64,000 nucleotides of DNA from Perognathus longimembris pacificus (lineage: Eukaryota; Chordata; Mammalia; Rodentia; Heteromyidae): assembly GCF_023159225.1 (NCBI RefSeq), contig NC_063170.1, positions 58,177,708-58,241,707 on the forward strand. The letters are read 5' to 3'. Shown here piece after piece: positions 43,884 through 56,467 of the stretch (positions are counted from its first letter, which is position 1; each line of letters begins with the position of its first letter). The translations under genes were made by a program, and so were the position numbers. The notes under the pieces are model-generated. The model made no database searches, had not been told where the DNA came from, and saw nothing but the letters and a program-made list of their open reading frames with translations.

Positions 43884-44753
43884 AAAAAAGGAAAGAAAGA
43901 AAGCCAGCCATGTGGTTATCTACTGGTATAATAGACTTTCCTGTGGTCCTGTGTGAGAGAACCTCAGGTCTAGGGTCAGAGAGCTGAGTATCAAGCTTCC
44001 CTTTTCAAAAAGAAACTCATACTGTAACATGCTTGTTCAACTCACTGTTCCTCTTGCCATTTCGAGCAGCCTGATTTAACTGGGAGCTCTCAAAAAAGCA
44101 TTGAGGAAAGAAAATTTCTGAAATTGAGATTTTTTTCCCCTTAGCTCAGATTCCTTTGAATCTATCTATCTATCTTGCAATGAATTTGTATATTTTTCTC
44201 TGAGAAATAGCCCTTGCATAACTAACATAAAAGACCCACCCCATTTCCAAATGTTTTTCTCTTTTATGATCTACAAATATTTACAACTATGTCTTTGATT
44301 TCACAGAGACACAGATACACATAGTTAACAGATAAAGGAAAGAATTATTTTTCTTTTTCTTTTCATGTAAAAACAGTCTTGGGTCAATGTTTCTTTGAAG
44401 ATAGTCACTTTGATAAAATCCCAATACAATCACCTATTAAAATAATGATTTACAGTTATCTAATAAGAGAAATATACGTAGAATTGATTACTAAAAACCA
44501 AAAGTTTTATATTTTTAAAGAAGGAACAGCTATTAGTAGGACTTTGAGTTTGTGGTTTGAATCAAATGAAAATAAAAGAAAAATGCAAAGGTGTTAGTCA
44601 TACCAACCATAAACATCAGGTTTGTATTTCTGTTATCATACAGCTCATTTATATACCTTAGATACAGATGTAGTCCTTAATGTCTTTTGCGTCATGGGAC
44701 TCTGATAAAGCCCCGGGTTATTTTTCAGAAAAATGTTCTCAAAAGTATACAAT
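43884..44753. other. Unique AT-rich sequence, no gene seen
   Basis: Contains a small (TATC)n run at 44161-44175. No supported gene. Confidence 0.5.
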
Positions 44754-44770
44754 AAAATACACAGTATCAG

Positions 44771-44974
44771 GGGCTGGGGATATAGCCTAGTGGCAAGAGC
44801 CCTTGCCTCGTATACATGAAGCCCTGGGTTCGATTCCCCAGCACCACATATACAGAAAATGGCCAGAAGTGGCGCTGTGGTTCAAGTGGCAGAGTGCTAG
44901 CCTTGAGCAAAAAGAAGCCAGGGACAGTGCTCAGGCCCTGAGTCCAAGGCCCAGGACTGGCAAAAAAAAAAAAA
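44771..44974 (+). mobile_element. IDL-Geo SINE, youngest-looking copy, Pol III boxes intact
   Basis: Sense, full length, about 17 A in the tail. A-box TAGCCTAGTGG at 44783-44793 and a canonical B-box GGTTCGATTCC at 44827-44837 suggest that the internal RNA polymerase III promoter may still be functional. The 17-base target duplication AAAATACACAGTATCAG at 44754-44770 and 44975-44991 is perfect. It uses the GCAAAAAGAAGCC variant in the right half. Confidence 0.97.
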
Positions 44975-44991
44975 AAAATACACAGTATCAG

Positions 44992-45068
44992 ACTGCAGTT
45001 GTGAATTAGGCAGTAGAGGACCTTCCTAGCACACATCAAATCCCTGAGTTCAATCCCCATTAGGGAAA
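44992..45068 (+). mobile_element. ID-like SINE monomer directly downstream
   Basis: TGTGAATTAGGCAGTAGAGGACCTTCCTAGCAC and CTGAGTTCAATCCCCATTAGGG form a diverged ID-type unit with a short A-rich end. The IDL-Geo copy inserted at its 5' edge. Confidence 0.7.
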
Positions 45069-45608
45069 AAGAGACATAAAAATAATAAAATGAGAAAACA
45101 AAATGTTTTTATATTACAAAGGCAAACAATTGCAAGCAGTTATCAAGGTATTTTAAATGATGATATAGTAACATATGTGCATACTTACCAGCACATTAAA
45201 TAACAAGACCTAAAAGTTGAATAATTAGTTGGGATGAAAATGATTGACATTTTATGATGTCAATAATGTGTCATATGAAATTGATAGGAACACAATAAGA
45301 TTTTCTACTGTTGACAAAAATCACAAATATAGTGGGTCCATCTATTGTGAATTTGCCTACTTTTCTGAGTGAAGTAAATTCTAAATTGTAGTTAGTCGCT
45401 ATTAAAAATATATAACTATGCTTTAGCTGAGTGCGGCAGTAATAGAAGATGATACTGGTTTGGCCTTTTTCTACCAAATGAGACTTTTTTTGTTGTTGTT
45501 CCTTTCTTTTCCCTTTTATCTTTTAGGATAATCTTTTGCTTCACTAGAATTAATGAGACTTGTAAAAGCTACACGAATACTTGTCTACACAGCCTTAAGG
45601 AAAAAAGT

Positions 45609-45613
45609 ACACA

Positions 45614-45650
<37 letters not shown>
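45609..45650 (+). repeat. (CA)n microsatellite
   Basis: About 20 CA units with one CATA interruption. Confidence 0.95.
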
Positions 45651-45652
<2 letters not shown>

Positions 45653-47074
45653 ATCAAAAAGGAAAACAAAGATTTTTTTCTGAGCCTGGTCAAACAAATG
45701 AATAGTACCTTTTACTATTTCATTGTATAGTTATTTTTGTGTTGCACCTTGAAATCTGAAGTGACACTTGGAAACACCACAACAACAAAAATGTGCAAGG
45801 TTATCTGATGGGAGGTAGAAACAAATGCAAGCCCAAGATATGACTCAAGAATGCGAATATAAGAAGACTAAGGGTGTACCTTGAGATATAGATAAAGAGA
45901 TGTCTAAACTTTATCATTTCTATTTAAAGTAGGTTTAGTTTTATGAAGACATTGTCATGTTTTTTGTTAAATCTTCATTTCTGTTTCTTGGTATTGTAGA
46001 AATGTGAAGTCGTTAAAAAATAATGCTGCTCTAGCATTTAAAATTATGGAAATTTGTGTTTTTGCTTTAGAATGAAAACTACGTTAATTACCTTGCTTTT
46101 TCTAATAACGTTCATTACGGAACATTTGCTAATGCAATCTGTCCATACTAGCTCATGAACAGCTCTTGTAGGACAACATGTGCATATGTTTAGATTCTGT
46201 GTTCTTTCAATTTGACAATATTTGTAAGCACCCCCTGTTGACAGACACTGCTGTAGGTGTGCGGAATACAACAAGGAATAAGAAATCACCCATATCCAGA
46301 TGCAAGAACAAAGAGACTCAAAAAATGCCTAGGAGAAAGAGTTAAAGTAGTAGCTGTTATTACAGGTGCTAAGTATTGGGTCCCCTTTCTTTATTACTCA
46401 TGCAGCAGGGTTAGCTGGATAACAACTACAAAGAAAAGAAAATTCTAACTCCACTGTAGCTTAACAATAATGTCCCTTATTATTGACCTCTCCGAAGTGA
46501 GGCAGCTTAAAGTTAGATGAAATTGATGGCACACCAGTATTTTTTAAAATTCAGATTTCCCCGCCCATATTTTTATAGCATTTTAAGTTAGCTACATAAC
46601 TTTGTGCTCACTCCAGCTTCTCAGATGGTTTTAAGATGGCCTTCTCAAGTTCAGGTATTTCACAAAATAGACTTGACAGCTTCTCAAAGTAGAGACACCA
46701 TCATTTTTATTTTGTGAACTTTTGTAGGTACTACAAAAGAAAAGGAAGGCAAAAATAAAACAACCAATTCATCCCCCTGCAAATGAAATAAAATAAAACT
46801 CTGCAATGGAAGCATCTGCAGATGGCCCTTCATCTCTCACGGTGCCTAATGATTTCACCAAGTTTTTAAAGCCACCAGTGGCAGGTGCAATGGCATTATT
46901 GAGTCACACTCCTAAGTGTCCCTAACGCTCCTGAGATTGGTGATGAGTCCAGCCCCATTGAACCATGGCTAGAAGCCTGAACACAACTGAAATTCCTTAC
47001 ATAGAACACTGACGAACATTGGGGAGACAGCCAATTGTGTGTACAGTAGCAGCCATGATTATTTTTGGCTTATA
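45651..47074. other. Unique sequence, no gene seen
   Basis: 46225-46340 (ACAGACACTGCTGTAGGTGTGCGG, AACAAGGAATAAGAAATCAC) resembles an ancient mammalian repeat that I cannot name. 46790-46960 is a balanced, repeat-free patch. No gene supported. Confidence 0.45.
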
Positions 47075-47165
47075 GCTTTGGAAATGGAAGCTCAGTGATG
47101 CTAGTAATTTGAACAAGGTCAACATCTCATCAATAGTAGATCCCCATCTCTGATCCTTGAAGATG
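47075..47165 (-). mobile_element. MIR-like SINE fragment, antisense
   Basis: TTTGGAAATGGAAGCTCAGTGATGC, AATTTGAACAAGGTCAACATC and AATAGTAGATCC resemble reversed MIR core in order. Short and diverged. Confidence 0.4.
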
Positions 47166-48639
47166 CAATTCCAAAGACATGGCATGCGTCCAATGACATC
47201 TGCTTTTGAATGGACATATTTTCAAATGTTCTATCTTTTCATTATTGGTTTATATCTCATTTTTATATTTTGCTTTCTGTATAAGGTCTGGTTTTTATGG
47301 AACTGAATATGGGTAAATAGAAATGTATCTCTTTTCTGTTCTCCTTGTCTGCCACATCTACTCATGACATTTTTTTCTCTTTATGAGAATAGCAACACTA
47401 AACTACGCATGGAAGTATCAACAATACTAACTTGCTAGCCCCTTGCTTCCCTTTTCAGCATATACAATTCTGTCTGTCATGTGTTAACCACTTGTTGGAG
47501 CCATCAACAGAATTTTGAATCTTCTTTTAAGCTTTATGATTCATTCACAACACTGGCATTCTGATAGGTGGGGGTAAGACTGAAAACCATGTTTATCAGA
47601 ATATCCATTTTCTTCCCCTTGTAACGAGATGGAGACAAAACAAGTTAGTCTCTTATACTAATTACTTATCATAAATTTCCTTTTGTCCATAAGCCCTTAA
47701 GTAAATTGTGACTGGTGATGAACCCTAAGTTTTACTTCCCTCCCCAAATCCTTAGCCGATTGTGTCCCTGAACAGTTACTGACAAACTCTAAACAGATTT
47801 TTGTACCCACCAGAAAATAGAATTTACTTATTGTAGGTGACAATAGTTCAAGTACTCAGAGACCTGATTTCTGGAACTCATCTTTAATAGTACATATTGT
47901 TTAATATACATTTTCAAATAAGGTAATTAAAAATCATTTAATATTTTAATTCACACCAGGTAGAGTCTGCGTAGGAGACACAGTGTGACCATTCACCCAA
48001 CTTGAGCTCAGCCCTTATTATCTTATTCAGTCAATTGACCAAGAAGTTATGAAATATAATTCACAGCATCATTGTTTTAATTCTAAGTGGGCTTTTGCAA
48101 GCCTCGCCACCATTTATCACCAATCCACTTTTCTTCCCTTCAGTCCACACTGATCTTTTTAATAATGTTAAGCCTTCTCTGTACTTTGTATTACTTAATA
48201 TTCTCCCTAAGAATATAACTGCCCTAAGAGTAAACATTTGCATGTGGATAACAAATTGTGTGTGACCTATCTCCCTGTCTGTGTAAGAGGGTTAACCACT
48301 GTGTTGATCATTGATTTAGAAAATATATTAATTTTTTTTGCAAACTGTCCTTTAAAAATGATAGAAACCCATCTCTGTCTGACTTCTGCTTACTTTGGAA
48401 AAGAAAACAAAGTGAATTTTACTTAAGGACAATACTCTGCTTGTCAAATTTGATGTTGGACAATTTTAATGATTGTACCCATGAGGTTGCGTTGGTTTAT
48501 GCAGCTACTTGTTGTCAAATGAATCTTCACGAAAGTGAAAGAACCGAAGTCTTGAAAGAACTTGTATGTGCTATTGCAAATGGAAATAGGCATTGTATGA
48601 TGCTTGCCTTGGACCGGAAAAAAACAGATAGGTAGGTAG
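47166..48639. other. Unique AT-rich sequence, no gene seen
   Basis: The 64-codon frame at 48441-48635 has balanced composition but no domain, no splice sites that I trust and no family; not called. Confidence 0.5.
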
Positions 48640-48690
48640 ACCATTTGGATGATTAGATGGATGGATAAATGAATGAATACAGGTATGGTC
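48640..48690 (+). repeat. Degenerate (GGTA)/(GATG)/(GAAT) tetranucleotide patch
   Basis: TAGGTAGGTAGA, GATGGATGGATAAATGAATGAAT: short drifting tetranucleotide units. Confidence 0.7.
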
Positions 48691-48955
48691 AATAGACAGA
48701 TAACTGATAGAATTAAAAAAATAAAAGTGGTATGAAAGGGAAACAGAACAAAGCTAGGTGTTTTTATGGAAATTAATTAGTTGTAAACACTATTACCCTC
48801 TGACCAAACATTTTATGGAAATTAAAAGTTTAGGTATTTCAGCTGCAGAAATTTCACCCCAAGTTAAGCTAGTCTTGTTTCTTACTAATGGTTTCTATCA
48901 TTAGACAGAAATACAGATGCTTAGCATTAAATATGACTTGATACCTTGTGAAGCA

Positions 48956-48985
48956 ATGTATATGTGTATATGTGTGTGTGTATTT
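48956..48985 (+). repeat. Short (TG)n microsatellite
   Basis: ATGTATATGTGTATATGTGTGTGTGTATTTGTG, imperfect. Confidence 0.75.
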
Positions 48986-49499
48986 GTGTAATCAGAATGT
49001 TTTGAGTCATATTACACTCCCTTGCAGACGTAGAAATGTTTGACTTGGTTTGTTCTCTTGTATAAAACAAGCAGTTTAAATACTTCCTTCCATAAGCATC
49101 TGTTAATTGCTTTTTCTGTTTGGTGTGGCATCCACTAAGAAATTTGGTACTTCCTACATTTTATAGATCCATAGAGGCTCTGTGAACAGTATTTGCTTCT
49201 GGTTAAAACCTTCATAGAGTAGTATCTTTTAGTCTTTGGTAATTCCTACTAGTTAGAAGATTTAAGGGGACTTTTTATTTTTAAAAATACAAAGAAAATT
49301 CAAGATAATGCCTGAGACTGGCAAAGGAACTATTGCTGCTGAATATGATAAACCAATATAATGTAATTTTATTGCCGAAGAGATGATATTACCAGATAGG
49401 GATATTTGAAAATTAAAGTAAGATTTGGCATCCACATATCCTCAGGTTTGCAAGGGTTTGATCTATTTATTAACCATGCAAAAACATATTACTCTTTCT

Positions 49500-49950
49500 T
49501 AATCTGATCAGAGTTGATTCAGCCACCAGAGCTCCCTCGTGCTTTGATGTGATATATTTTATTTTCAAGTGCTTGTTTCACAAAGATAAGCAAACAAAAT
49601 AACATTCCCTCTCCCCTCCTCCCTGAGCCATGTTTTTGTTTAGTTAGCCAGCATCAAAGGGAAGATATTAAAATGATTAATCCATAAAATTCCTTTTGTG
49701 TCTTAAATGGCTGGTTGTCGTGGGAGCTGAATTCCAACTCTTATCTGAAAGTATGAATGCAGCAATATTACAAAGTTATGATTCATTTGGCACTATTTAA
49801 TCACTACAATCTACAGATAAGTCAGCTGCTGAATCTTTGCCTAATTTCATAAATAAGGTCTTGTTCACATTCACTTCTCGGGGATTTTTGCTGCAAATAG
49901 AGGTTTAGAAAACCTAACTAAACAAATCCTAAGCTTAGAGGTGCATGAAT
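49500..49950. promoter_or_regulatory. Candidate enhancer-like conserved block
   Basis: Repeat-free, with ATCAAAGG at 49653-49660 (TCF/LEF-like), GATTAATCC at 49675-49683 (paired or bicoid-type homeodomain-like) and TCCTTTTGTG at 49691-49700 (SOX/TCF-like on the other strand). These lie within 50 bases and are followed by balanced unique sequence. The motif cluster is seen; function is inferred. Confidence 0.3.
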
Positions 49951-50446
49951 CACTTTTCAGAGATTTCCCTGAACTTGCCAGTCTTCTTTAATTTTTGGTT
50001 TTTTTAATGAGCACAAACAAGGAGCTTATTGTATCTATCTTTAGCTACATTACAGAAGAGATTTTAGGACAGAAACATGACTGGGTTTGGGGTTAGAATA
50101 TTAAGCTAGAGAGTACTGTATTTTGTAATCTATACAATTCTCTGTTTACAGAGTCAGAAATGCATTCCCATCCTTTTGTCACTCAGGAAAGCATGTCATT
50201 AAATAGTACATTGTATAATAAGATCATACTAGAAGTACAAGCAGACACAGGTGTGTCTTTACATACACATGTCGATTTTTAAAAGTCTATGACATGCAAT
50301 GTTTACCAGTGGGAGTATTTTTGTCATTTGTACTTTCTTATTTTTCTGAAATGAAAAGATAATTTTGATAAAATCACAAACACAGACATATGTTAGAGAT
50401 TCCAATTAAATCCAGATATTTCTTCACTCTGAAAACTCCTGTATCA

Positions 50447-50447
50447 C

Positions 50448-50504
<57 letters not shown>
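50447..50504 (+). repeat. (TC)n microsatellite
   Basis: About 28 TC units with two TTTC interruptions. Confidence 0.97.
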
Positions 50505-50505
<1 letters not shown>

Positions 50506-52053
50506 AATTTATAGTCCATGAATAAGATCCTGAGGTAAGCATTCAATTAGGGACCCATCCTGTAGGTTCCATTGCAATAGCAATCATAACAAACACAACT
50601 CAATGCAGAGAGCATTGCTTCTCATCTGTGGATGCAATGTGCTTCTAAATAGTCACTTTGTTCCCTGCCTCATGAAGCTCTCTCAGTTACCAATCTAAGC
50701 ACAGAGTTGTTTGTGTTCTTTTTAGGTCCTTCCTGCTCTTGTTACCCCAGCCTCAGGCATACAGATTGCTTGGCTTTGTTCCCTAACTTTCAGTGTGTGC
50801 TCCTCTGCCTGCCCTGGAAGGCCAGGTTCCACACACAGATTTTACCCACTCACAGAACACACCCCAGATCTGGCTGCCGCCTAAATCACTACATTCCATC
50901 AGTTTGTAGCATCTCTGTTTATTAAACCTTCTCTTCATGACTTATCATCCAACGAAATGTCCCACTGGTCTGATTGCTAGGGTTACTCCTTCCTACTTTC
51001 AATCCTAGATTTTGTTTGAGGTTATTGATTTGTTTATATTTATATTGTTTTTGAACATGTACTGTGGTGCAGGGACTAATCTGGTGGCTCAAACAGAGAA
51101 ATAAACAAACCAGACATAACGTTACCCTTGAGGGATTTAATATTCCCATTCATGACATTTGTACTTATGTGTGAGCATTCCTTACCTACCGCTGCTACCC
51201 ACTGAAACACCATACATACACTGATTGAAGACACCTTTGTGTTATTTATGTTTGATTCTCCATGGAAACTAGCATATGATTTTACAAGTGGTAGACATAT
51301 GTTGTTAAAAGGTGAGAGAGGATAGACAGTAATAAAATACTTTATTAGCAATATAGTTGTGTGGGACATTGTTAAAAATTACTTTCTTTTTGGTATTAGT
51401 AATCATTAAAATTTAGTATTAGTACTTATTCTCTAAAGACATGAGATTTAGTTATTTCTCCTAATGCTTGCAAATAAGAGAGTTAGGAGATGATACTGAA
51501 TTTTTTAGGTAAAACTAAAATCCAGCAATTTTCTTTCAAGAGGTAAGTTAAGTCACACATTCTATTCTAGGTTATGGGGCATGGAGTTCAAAATCCATAG
51601 AATTGCTGTTTATTCTTGGCATGCTGGGCCACAGCATTTAGAAGTTTAACAGTATGTTGGATGTGAACATTGTAATGTATTTATGTTCTCTAACTACATG
51701 CATACACTGGTCTCCAAGTTGTACCATGAAGAAAGGAGTAAGGACTTTCTGTAATTTCCTCTCTTCTTTCATTGCCAAGTAAATGATCCACTTGGGGATT
51801 TCCCTCAGAATAAGTAAATTCTTACCATGCAACAAGCGTCTCTATCTCTATTATAATTTCCCCTCATTTCAAAAGAAGACAATAATAGTTTTACTTATTT
51901 AACTAAAAATACTGGTGATAAAGGATATCTATACTGAAGGTAAGCTACCTGTGTTTGCATTTTAAAATTAATCTTGCTGTTTTGAAATGACTCCTTAGTG
52001 TAGTAAGGTTAGCCTAAACTTGCTAAGTCCATTACAAACAACCACAACAACAA

Positions 52054-52054
<1 letters not shown>
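50505..52054. other. Unique sequence with possible old repeats, no gene seen
   Basis: 51055-51150 (ACATGTACTGTGGTGCAGGGAC, AGAAATAAACAAACCAGACATAACG) recalls a common ancient mammalian repeat. No coding evidence; short frames have no domains. Confidence 0.45.

Positions 52055-52100
<46 letters not shown>
52055..52100 (+). repeat. (CA)n microsatellite
   Basis: About 23 perfect CA units. Confidence 0.97.
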
Positions 52101-52102
<2 letters not shown>

Positions 52103-52264
52103 TTCTTATTATGAGAAATCTGCATCTATCTGAGGATTGAGACATATTCACATGATTTGGTCTGTGTGATATTTGATAATGAAAAATTCCATCCAAATTA
52201 ATTTTGCATATCCTACTGTATTTCAAATACAGCTGAAGAACTTGTGATTGCCTGACTTTCACAG

Positions 52265-52345
52265 AAAGTAAGACTGTAACTGAATTATAAGTGCCTCAAG
52301 CTTAGGGATTATTATATATTCTTTGTTGTAAGTCTGTATTTTGCA
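52265..52345 (+). mobile_element. L2-like 3' fragment (tentative)
   Basis: GACTGTAACTGAATTATAAGTGCCTCAAGCTTAGGGATTATTATATATTC resembles L2 (AGACTGTAAGCTCCATGAGGGCAGGGATTTT). Weak. Confidence 0.35.
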
Positions 52346-52714
52346 GGAAATGTAAAGATCAGTTGATATAATTTACTCAATTTTGTAGTATTGTATGAAA
52401 TAGTGAGTTTGTTTACAGTATAAATATACATTGTTCTGAGAAATTAGTTTTAATATGCATGTGAGAAGTCAGGTAATTTTTTTATATTAATTTGTGGTCT
52501 GACTGTAGAATTTGCTATACTCTTTATTCTCCAGGAGTTTTTATATACATTTAAGTATATATATATATGCATGTGTGTATGTTTATACATATACGCACTT
52601 TATATTTTTTTACAGTATCTATACTCAAGATATTTTACATATGTTCTTTGGTACATCTCAGGAAGCTGGTTTCTTACCCTTAATGCTGACTTTGCAAATG
52701 CACAAGGGCAGTGT

Positions 52715-52855
52715 TTGAGTCTCAGTATGATGTGCATGCCTGTGATTCCGACACCCAGGACACTTCAGCAGGAGGATTACACATGTGAGGCTAGCCTGGG
52801 AATACACAATGAGGCCATATCTCCAAGAACACCGAACTATCAAACATCAGGGGGG
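52715..52855 (+). mobile_element. B1-like SINE (old)
   Basis: GATGTGCATGCCTGTGATTCCGACACCC, CTTCAGCAGGAGGATTACAC and GTGAGGCTAGCCTGGGAATACACAATGAG follow the B1/7SL order (TGCCTGTAATCCCAGCAC, CAGGAGGATC, CCAGCCTGGGCTACA). Preceded by a short AT run at 52556-52570. Confidence 0.6.
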
Positions 52856-53847
52856 AAAAGGCAAGAGAAAGAATGAGAGAGGAACTATAAGTGCAGGTGT
52901 TCTCTTTCTGTTGCTTCTTGTTGGAGATCAGAAGTCACAAGCACCTCTTACAGTTATTTTGTTTCAGCACTGGATTGTGTGGCCATGCTATCTCCGCCTC
53001 TATGATTTGTTCTCTACTTTTTCTTGAAGTTCTAGCCTGACAAAACTGCTGCCATTGCCCTTGCTGCTTTGTCTTTGCTATACATTTACTTCTCGACAGG
53101 CTTAAATAATGGTGAAAATGGTTGAAATGATTTATAGCTGTAGAGTGATGTCTTCATTTCCCCTATTCGCAATCCTCCTTCTTTTTTCCCCACTAATGGT
53201 CTGGTGAACACCTCATGTAGGTGCATTTTATTAGAGTATATTCCCTCTAAATGCGGTTCCAAAGACGAAAGAAATGGGCCATAATCATATAAACGTAAAG
53301 TATCTCTTTGTAGAATTTACAAGAAATGAAATGTCCTTATCCCTGAGGCATAGAACATAAGAGACTTTTTTCCTCTCACTATAAGATTGCTCTTTATACT
53401 AATGTTGATTAGGTGTATCACATCAATGGCTGTTGTGACATATAGGAAAATGAATGATTCAACTGCAAATCTCTACTGAAAGATATAAATGTCTGTTTCT
53501 AGTTATCTACAATTTTCTCCTTCCTGTTGAGATAGGATAGAGTGGTTCCCAGTCTCTATGGATTGCTTCACTTCTAGTTCATAAAATTGCAATTAATAAT
53601 GGCAAGCTAAGATCATTCTGGATTTGATCTACTATCCCATCATCATTGAAAGAGTCTTTAAATCTGCTCTTTAACAACCAGTAGGAACTTTGCATTGATT
53701 AATTCATCTGGTCATGGTCTAGAGGCTGACATGGCATCTTCTGCATTTGGATCAACATCATCATTTTCCATGAAATGAACTTACTTCTTTATAGGCTGGG
53801 AGAGAAATTTCACTGGGAAGGAAGCAGCAGCTGTAGAATATGCGCCT
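52856..53847. other. Unique AT-rich sequence, no gene seen
   Basis: No recent repeat and no supported frame. Confidence 0.5.
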
Positions 53848-54010
53848 AGATTTTAATTTGTTGTCCTGTGAGACACAGGGCATCTCATCTTTTCTTGAAC
53901 TTTCTAAACATAAAGTAATATTGTCATACCATCAAAGTGGTTCTGATATTTGAACTGTAGTAGAAGGCTAATACACTTAAAATAAGTACTCTGCTTCCTG
54001 AAATGGTTAG
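53848..54010 (+). mobile_element. MIR-like SINE (decayed)
   Basis: TGTCCTGTGAGACACAGGGCATCTCATC, CTTTCTAAACATAAAGTAATATTG and GAAGGCTAATACACTTAAAATAAG follow MIR order from core to 3' end, with many changes. Confidence 0.4.
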
Positions 54011-55049
54011 CACTTCATCAGATTCTTAAGAAAATATTATCCCTTGTGGAGAAAAGTGCTGGAAGTTAGGTCATGACTAAAGTAATGGAGTGGATGTTAT
54101 TTTACAACGATGCAGTATCACTGCTCTGTAGTGCTTATAGTAGAACCCTGCAAGCCTTTGGAGAAGTGTCACCCTCTCACTGGATGTAGCCTTGAGATGT
54201 TGTTGTCATTTGTGAACAAAGATGTTGGCACTACCCTTTCTTTCTAGGGACTCAGAGTCTTGAGGGGAGGGAAGAGAGGGTAGAAAAACTATGTGACACA
54301 TAGGCTTACTTATTCCTGGATATACTGAGTTTCGTTTTCATGCTCATAAGAGCTAGATTAGTTCTTTCCTCACATGACTTTACTTCTGGACTCACACCTT
54401 CCTACAAATCCCCTTTCATGAACATGGCCAGACTTAGTGCCTGTAACTTTTCTCTTAAGAATGAATGAAGTTCTTTTTAAATTTTGCTCTATTTTGAATG
54501 TAATATGCTATCCTTTGAAAGTTCTGTACCATCCTTACATTTATTTATTTTTTAAAATAAGATGCAGGATATGTTTCACTACAATACAAACTACATCTAT
54601 AGTAGACATTCTAAGGATAAAGAGGTCGATGGAATGTAAACTTTAGACCAAGGCCTATGAAATGGCTCTAAGGTTTGTTCCTGGCTGAATTTTCCTGCCA
54701 TTCTCATGGAACACCAATTTGCTCTTGGATTACTCCAACTGGATTGCTCCAATCTCCTTTAATTTCTCTCCATTTTTAGAGAATGATGCATTATTGTTCT
54801 GCCAACAACCTTCACAATTGCCATTCCTTCTACCAGAATTTTTACCTAATTTTCAACATTTCCCCTCATCCATGGATGCCTCTTCATACTGTAAACCTAA
54901 ACAAAATCACAAGGACACTTTCCCTGTATATATTTTCAATACATAGCAACTGATCTTATATGTCTTTTAGCCCAAGTGACAATTTTCTTATCTCTGAGGC
55001 CCTTCACTGCTGACCTGTCCACTCACATCTTCTGGTTGTCTCTTCTCTT
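54011..55049. other. Unique sequence, no gene seen
   Basis: Pyrimidine-rich towards its right end, possibly diverged L2. No coding evidence. Confidence 0.45.
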
Positions 55050-55500
55050 GTCAGTTTCTCTCTCATTCATCTCAACCCAGCAATTCCATGAAGGAATCTA
55101 AGGCTAGAATTCCACTTTGGACTCCTTTCTTTCTCTTGCTCATCAGCAAGGCACTGGGCAGTCCTATTGGCGCCAGTTTGTCAAAGGTTCCAATTCTCTC
55201 TCATCTGATTCTCTCTCCCCTAACATTCACAGGTCATTCACAATATAATTAATTATTGATATTCCCTCTCTTACAATCGCCATTGGCTGCCCATTCCAGC
55301 CAAAGAGAAAATAATCTAGAGTCCTGCTTGACCAGGAAGGTCTTGCATTGTTTCCAAATTAATCACCTTGCCCTCCTCCTTCACTCCCTCATTCTCTTAC
55401 TTTTTTATTCTTTCTTCCTGCCCAGCTTACTGAGCTGTATTATCTTAGCACAGTGAACTTCCCATACTGGAATGCTCTATTGAAAGTCTAAGGAATAAAC
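55050..55500 (+). mobile_element. L2 LINE fragment (tentative)
   Basis: ACAATCGCCATTGGCTGCCCATTCC, AATCTAGAGTCC, GAAGGTCTTGCATTG and ATCACCTTGCCCTCCTCCTTC resemble the L2 3' region (CAGTGGCTGCCCATTGCC, AGTCCAAACTCC, AAGGTCTTCCACAATC, CCCACTACTCCCCT). No intact frame. Confidence 0.55.
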
Positions 55501-56467
55501 GAGTTTTCTTTACAAATTACCTGATGTATAGAACTGGGCGATAGGCAGGCAATGTAGGTTAAGACAATGCCCTTGCTTTATATTTTTATATGACATATTT
55601 TGTGTTCTTAAAGGCAAAATATCATTTGAGTCGTTACCTTTTCCAAATCCCATTTTGGGTAGTAGTTAACATATCCTCCCAAGTTCAGAGGAGAACAGAA
55701 GTTTCCTATGCTTACAGAATAAAAGGAAGCTCAAACGATGCTATTCCTGGAAATTAACAATGTAAAATGTACATTAACGTGGCTTAACTTTTAAGCTGGA
55801 CATTTAAAAAGTAGCCCTTTTAGAAATGAGACTGAGTGACAGCATTCATATGGATTAGTGCTTAGGCATTGTAATAGAGCACTTAGAGACCTAAGTTCCT
55901 CCAAAGCAAGAACTATGGCATTTTCCTTTCTTGGCATCGTGGTTTCTTTGCTTAGCATGTTGTCTGAGTTCAAGAGGGGTCTCATTAATTTATAAATTGA
56001 ATACAATGAATATTTTGGAATCATTTTAATGTTCATGACATGAAATTAACTTTTGAGCAAGTGAATAAATTGGCCTTCACTTAGAATTAAAGAGAAGTCC
56101 AGTAGATTTATGAATGTCAATGAATGCAAGAGTCTCACTTTCCTCAACTCCTTGTAAGCATGGGGACCACAAACATGAGGCACCTTTCTGAATTATACAT
56201 GAAGGCAAACTTTAAGAATATGGGGTCTTAGTTGCTAGGCTCTTTTCCAGTATTTTGGATGATTCATTGCTTATGTTTATTAATTTTGGCTAAATTGTAA
56301 CCAGTATATTAATATGTCAAGTCACCACTTCACTGTATTAAAAGTATACTGAGATAATTGTGTTCATTCCTTGCCTGTGACAGGCAGTCTTTTGAAAGAT
56401 AAATTACTGCTCTTTCACTATTGTTAAGTCCACATTTTTAATTCAAATGACTTTTACTTTGAATTTT
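55501..56467. other. Unique AT-rich sequence, no gene seen
   Basis: No repeats or gene features that I can support. Confidence 0.5.

Noticed and set aside
44767..45060. 97-codon minus-strand frame, and similar frames at 41784-42116 and 32788-32982
   Set aside because: All are translations of IDL-Geo SINEs; they share the same peptide text because the repeat is the same.
48441..48635. 64-codon frame of balanced composition
   Set aside because: Too short, no recognised family, ends in a tetranucleotide repeat; expected by chance.
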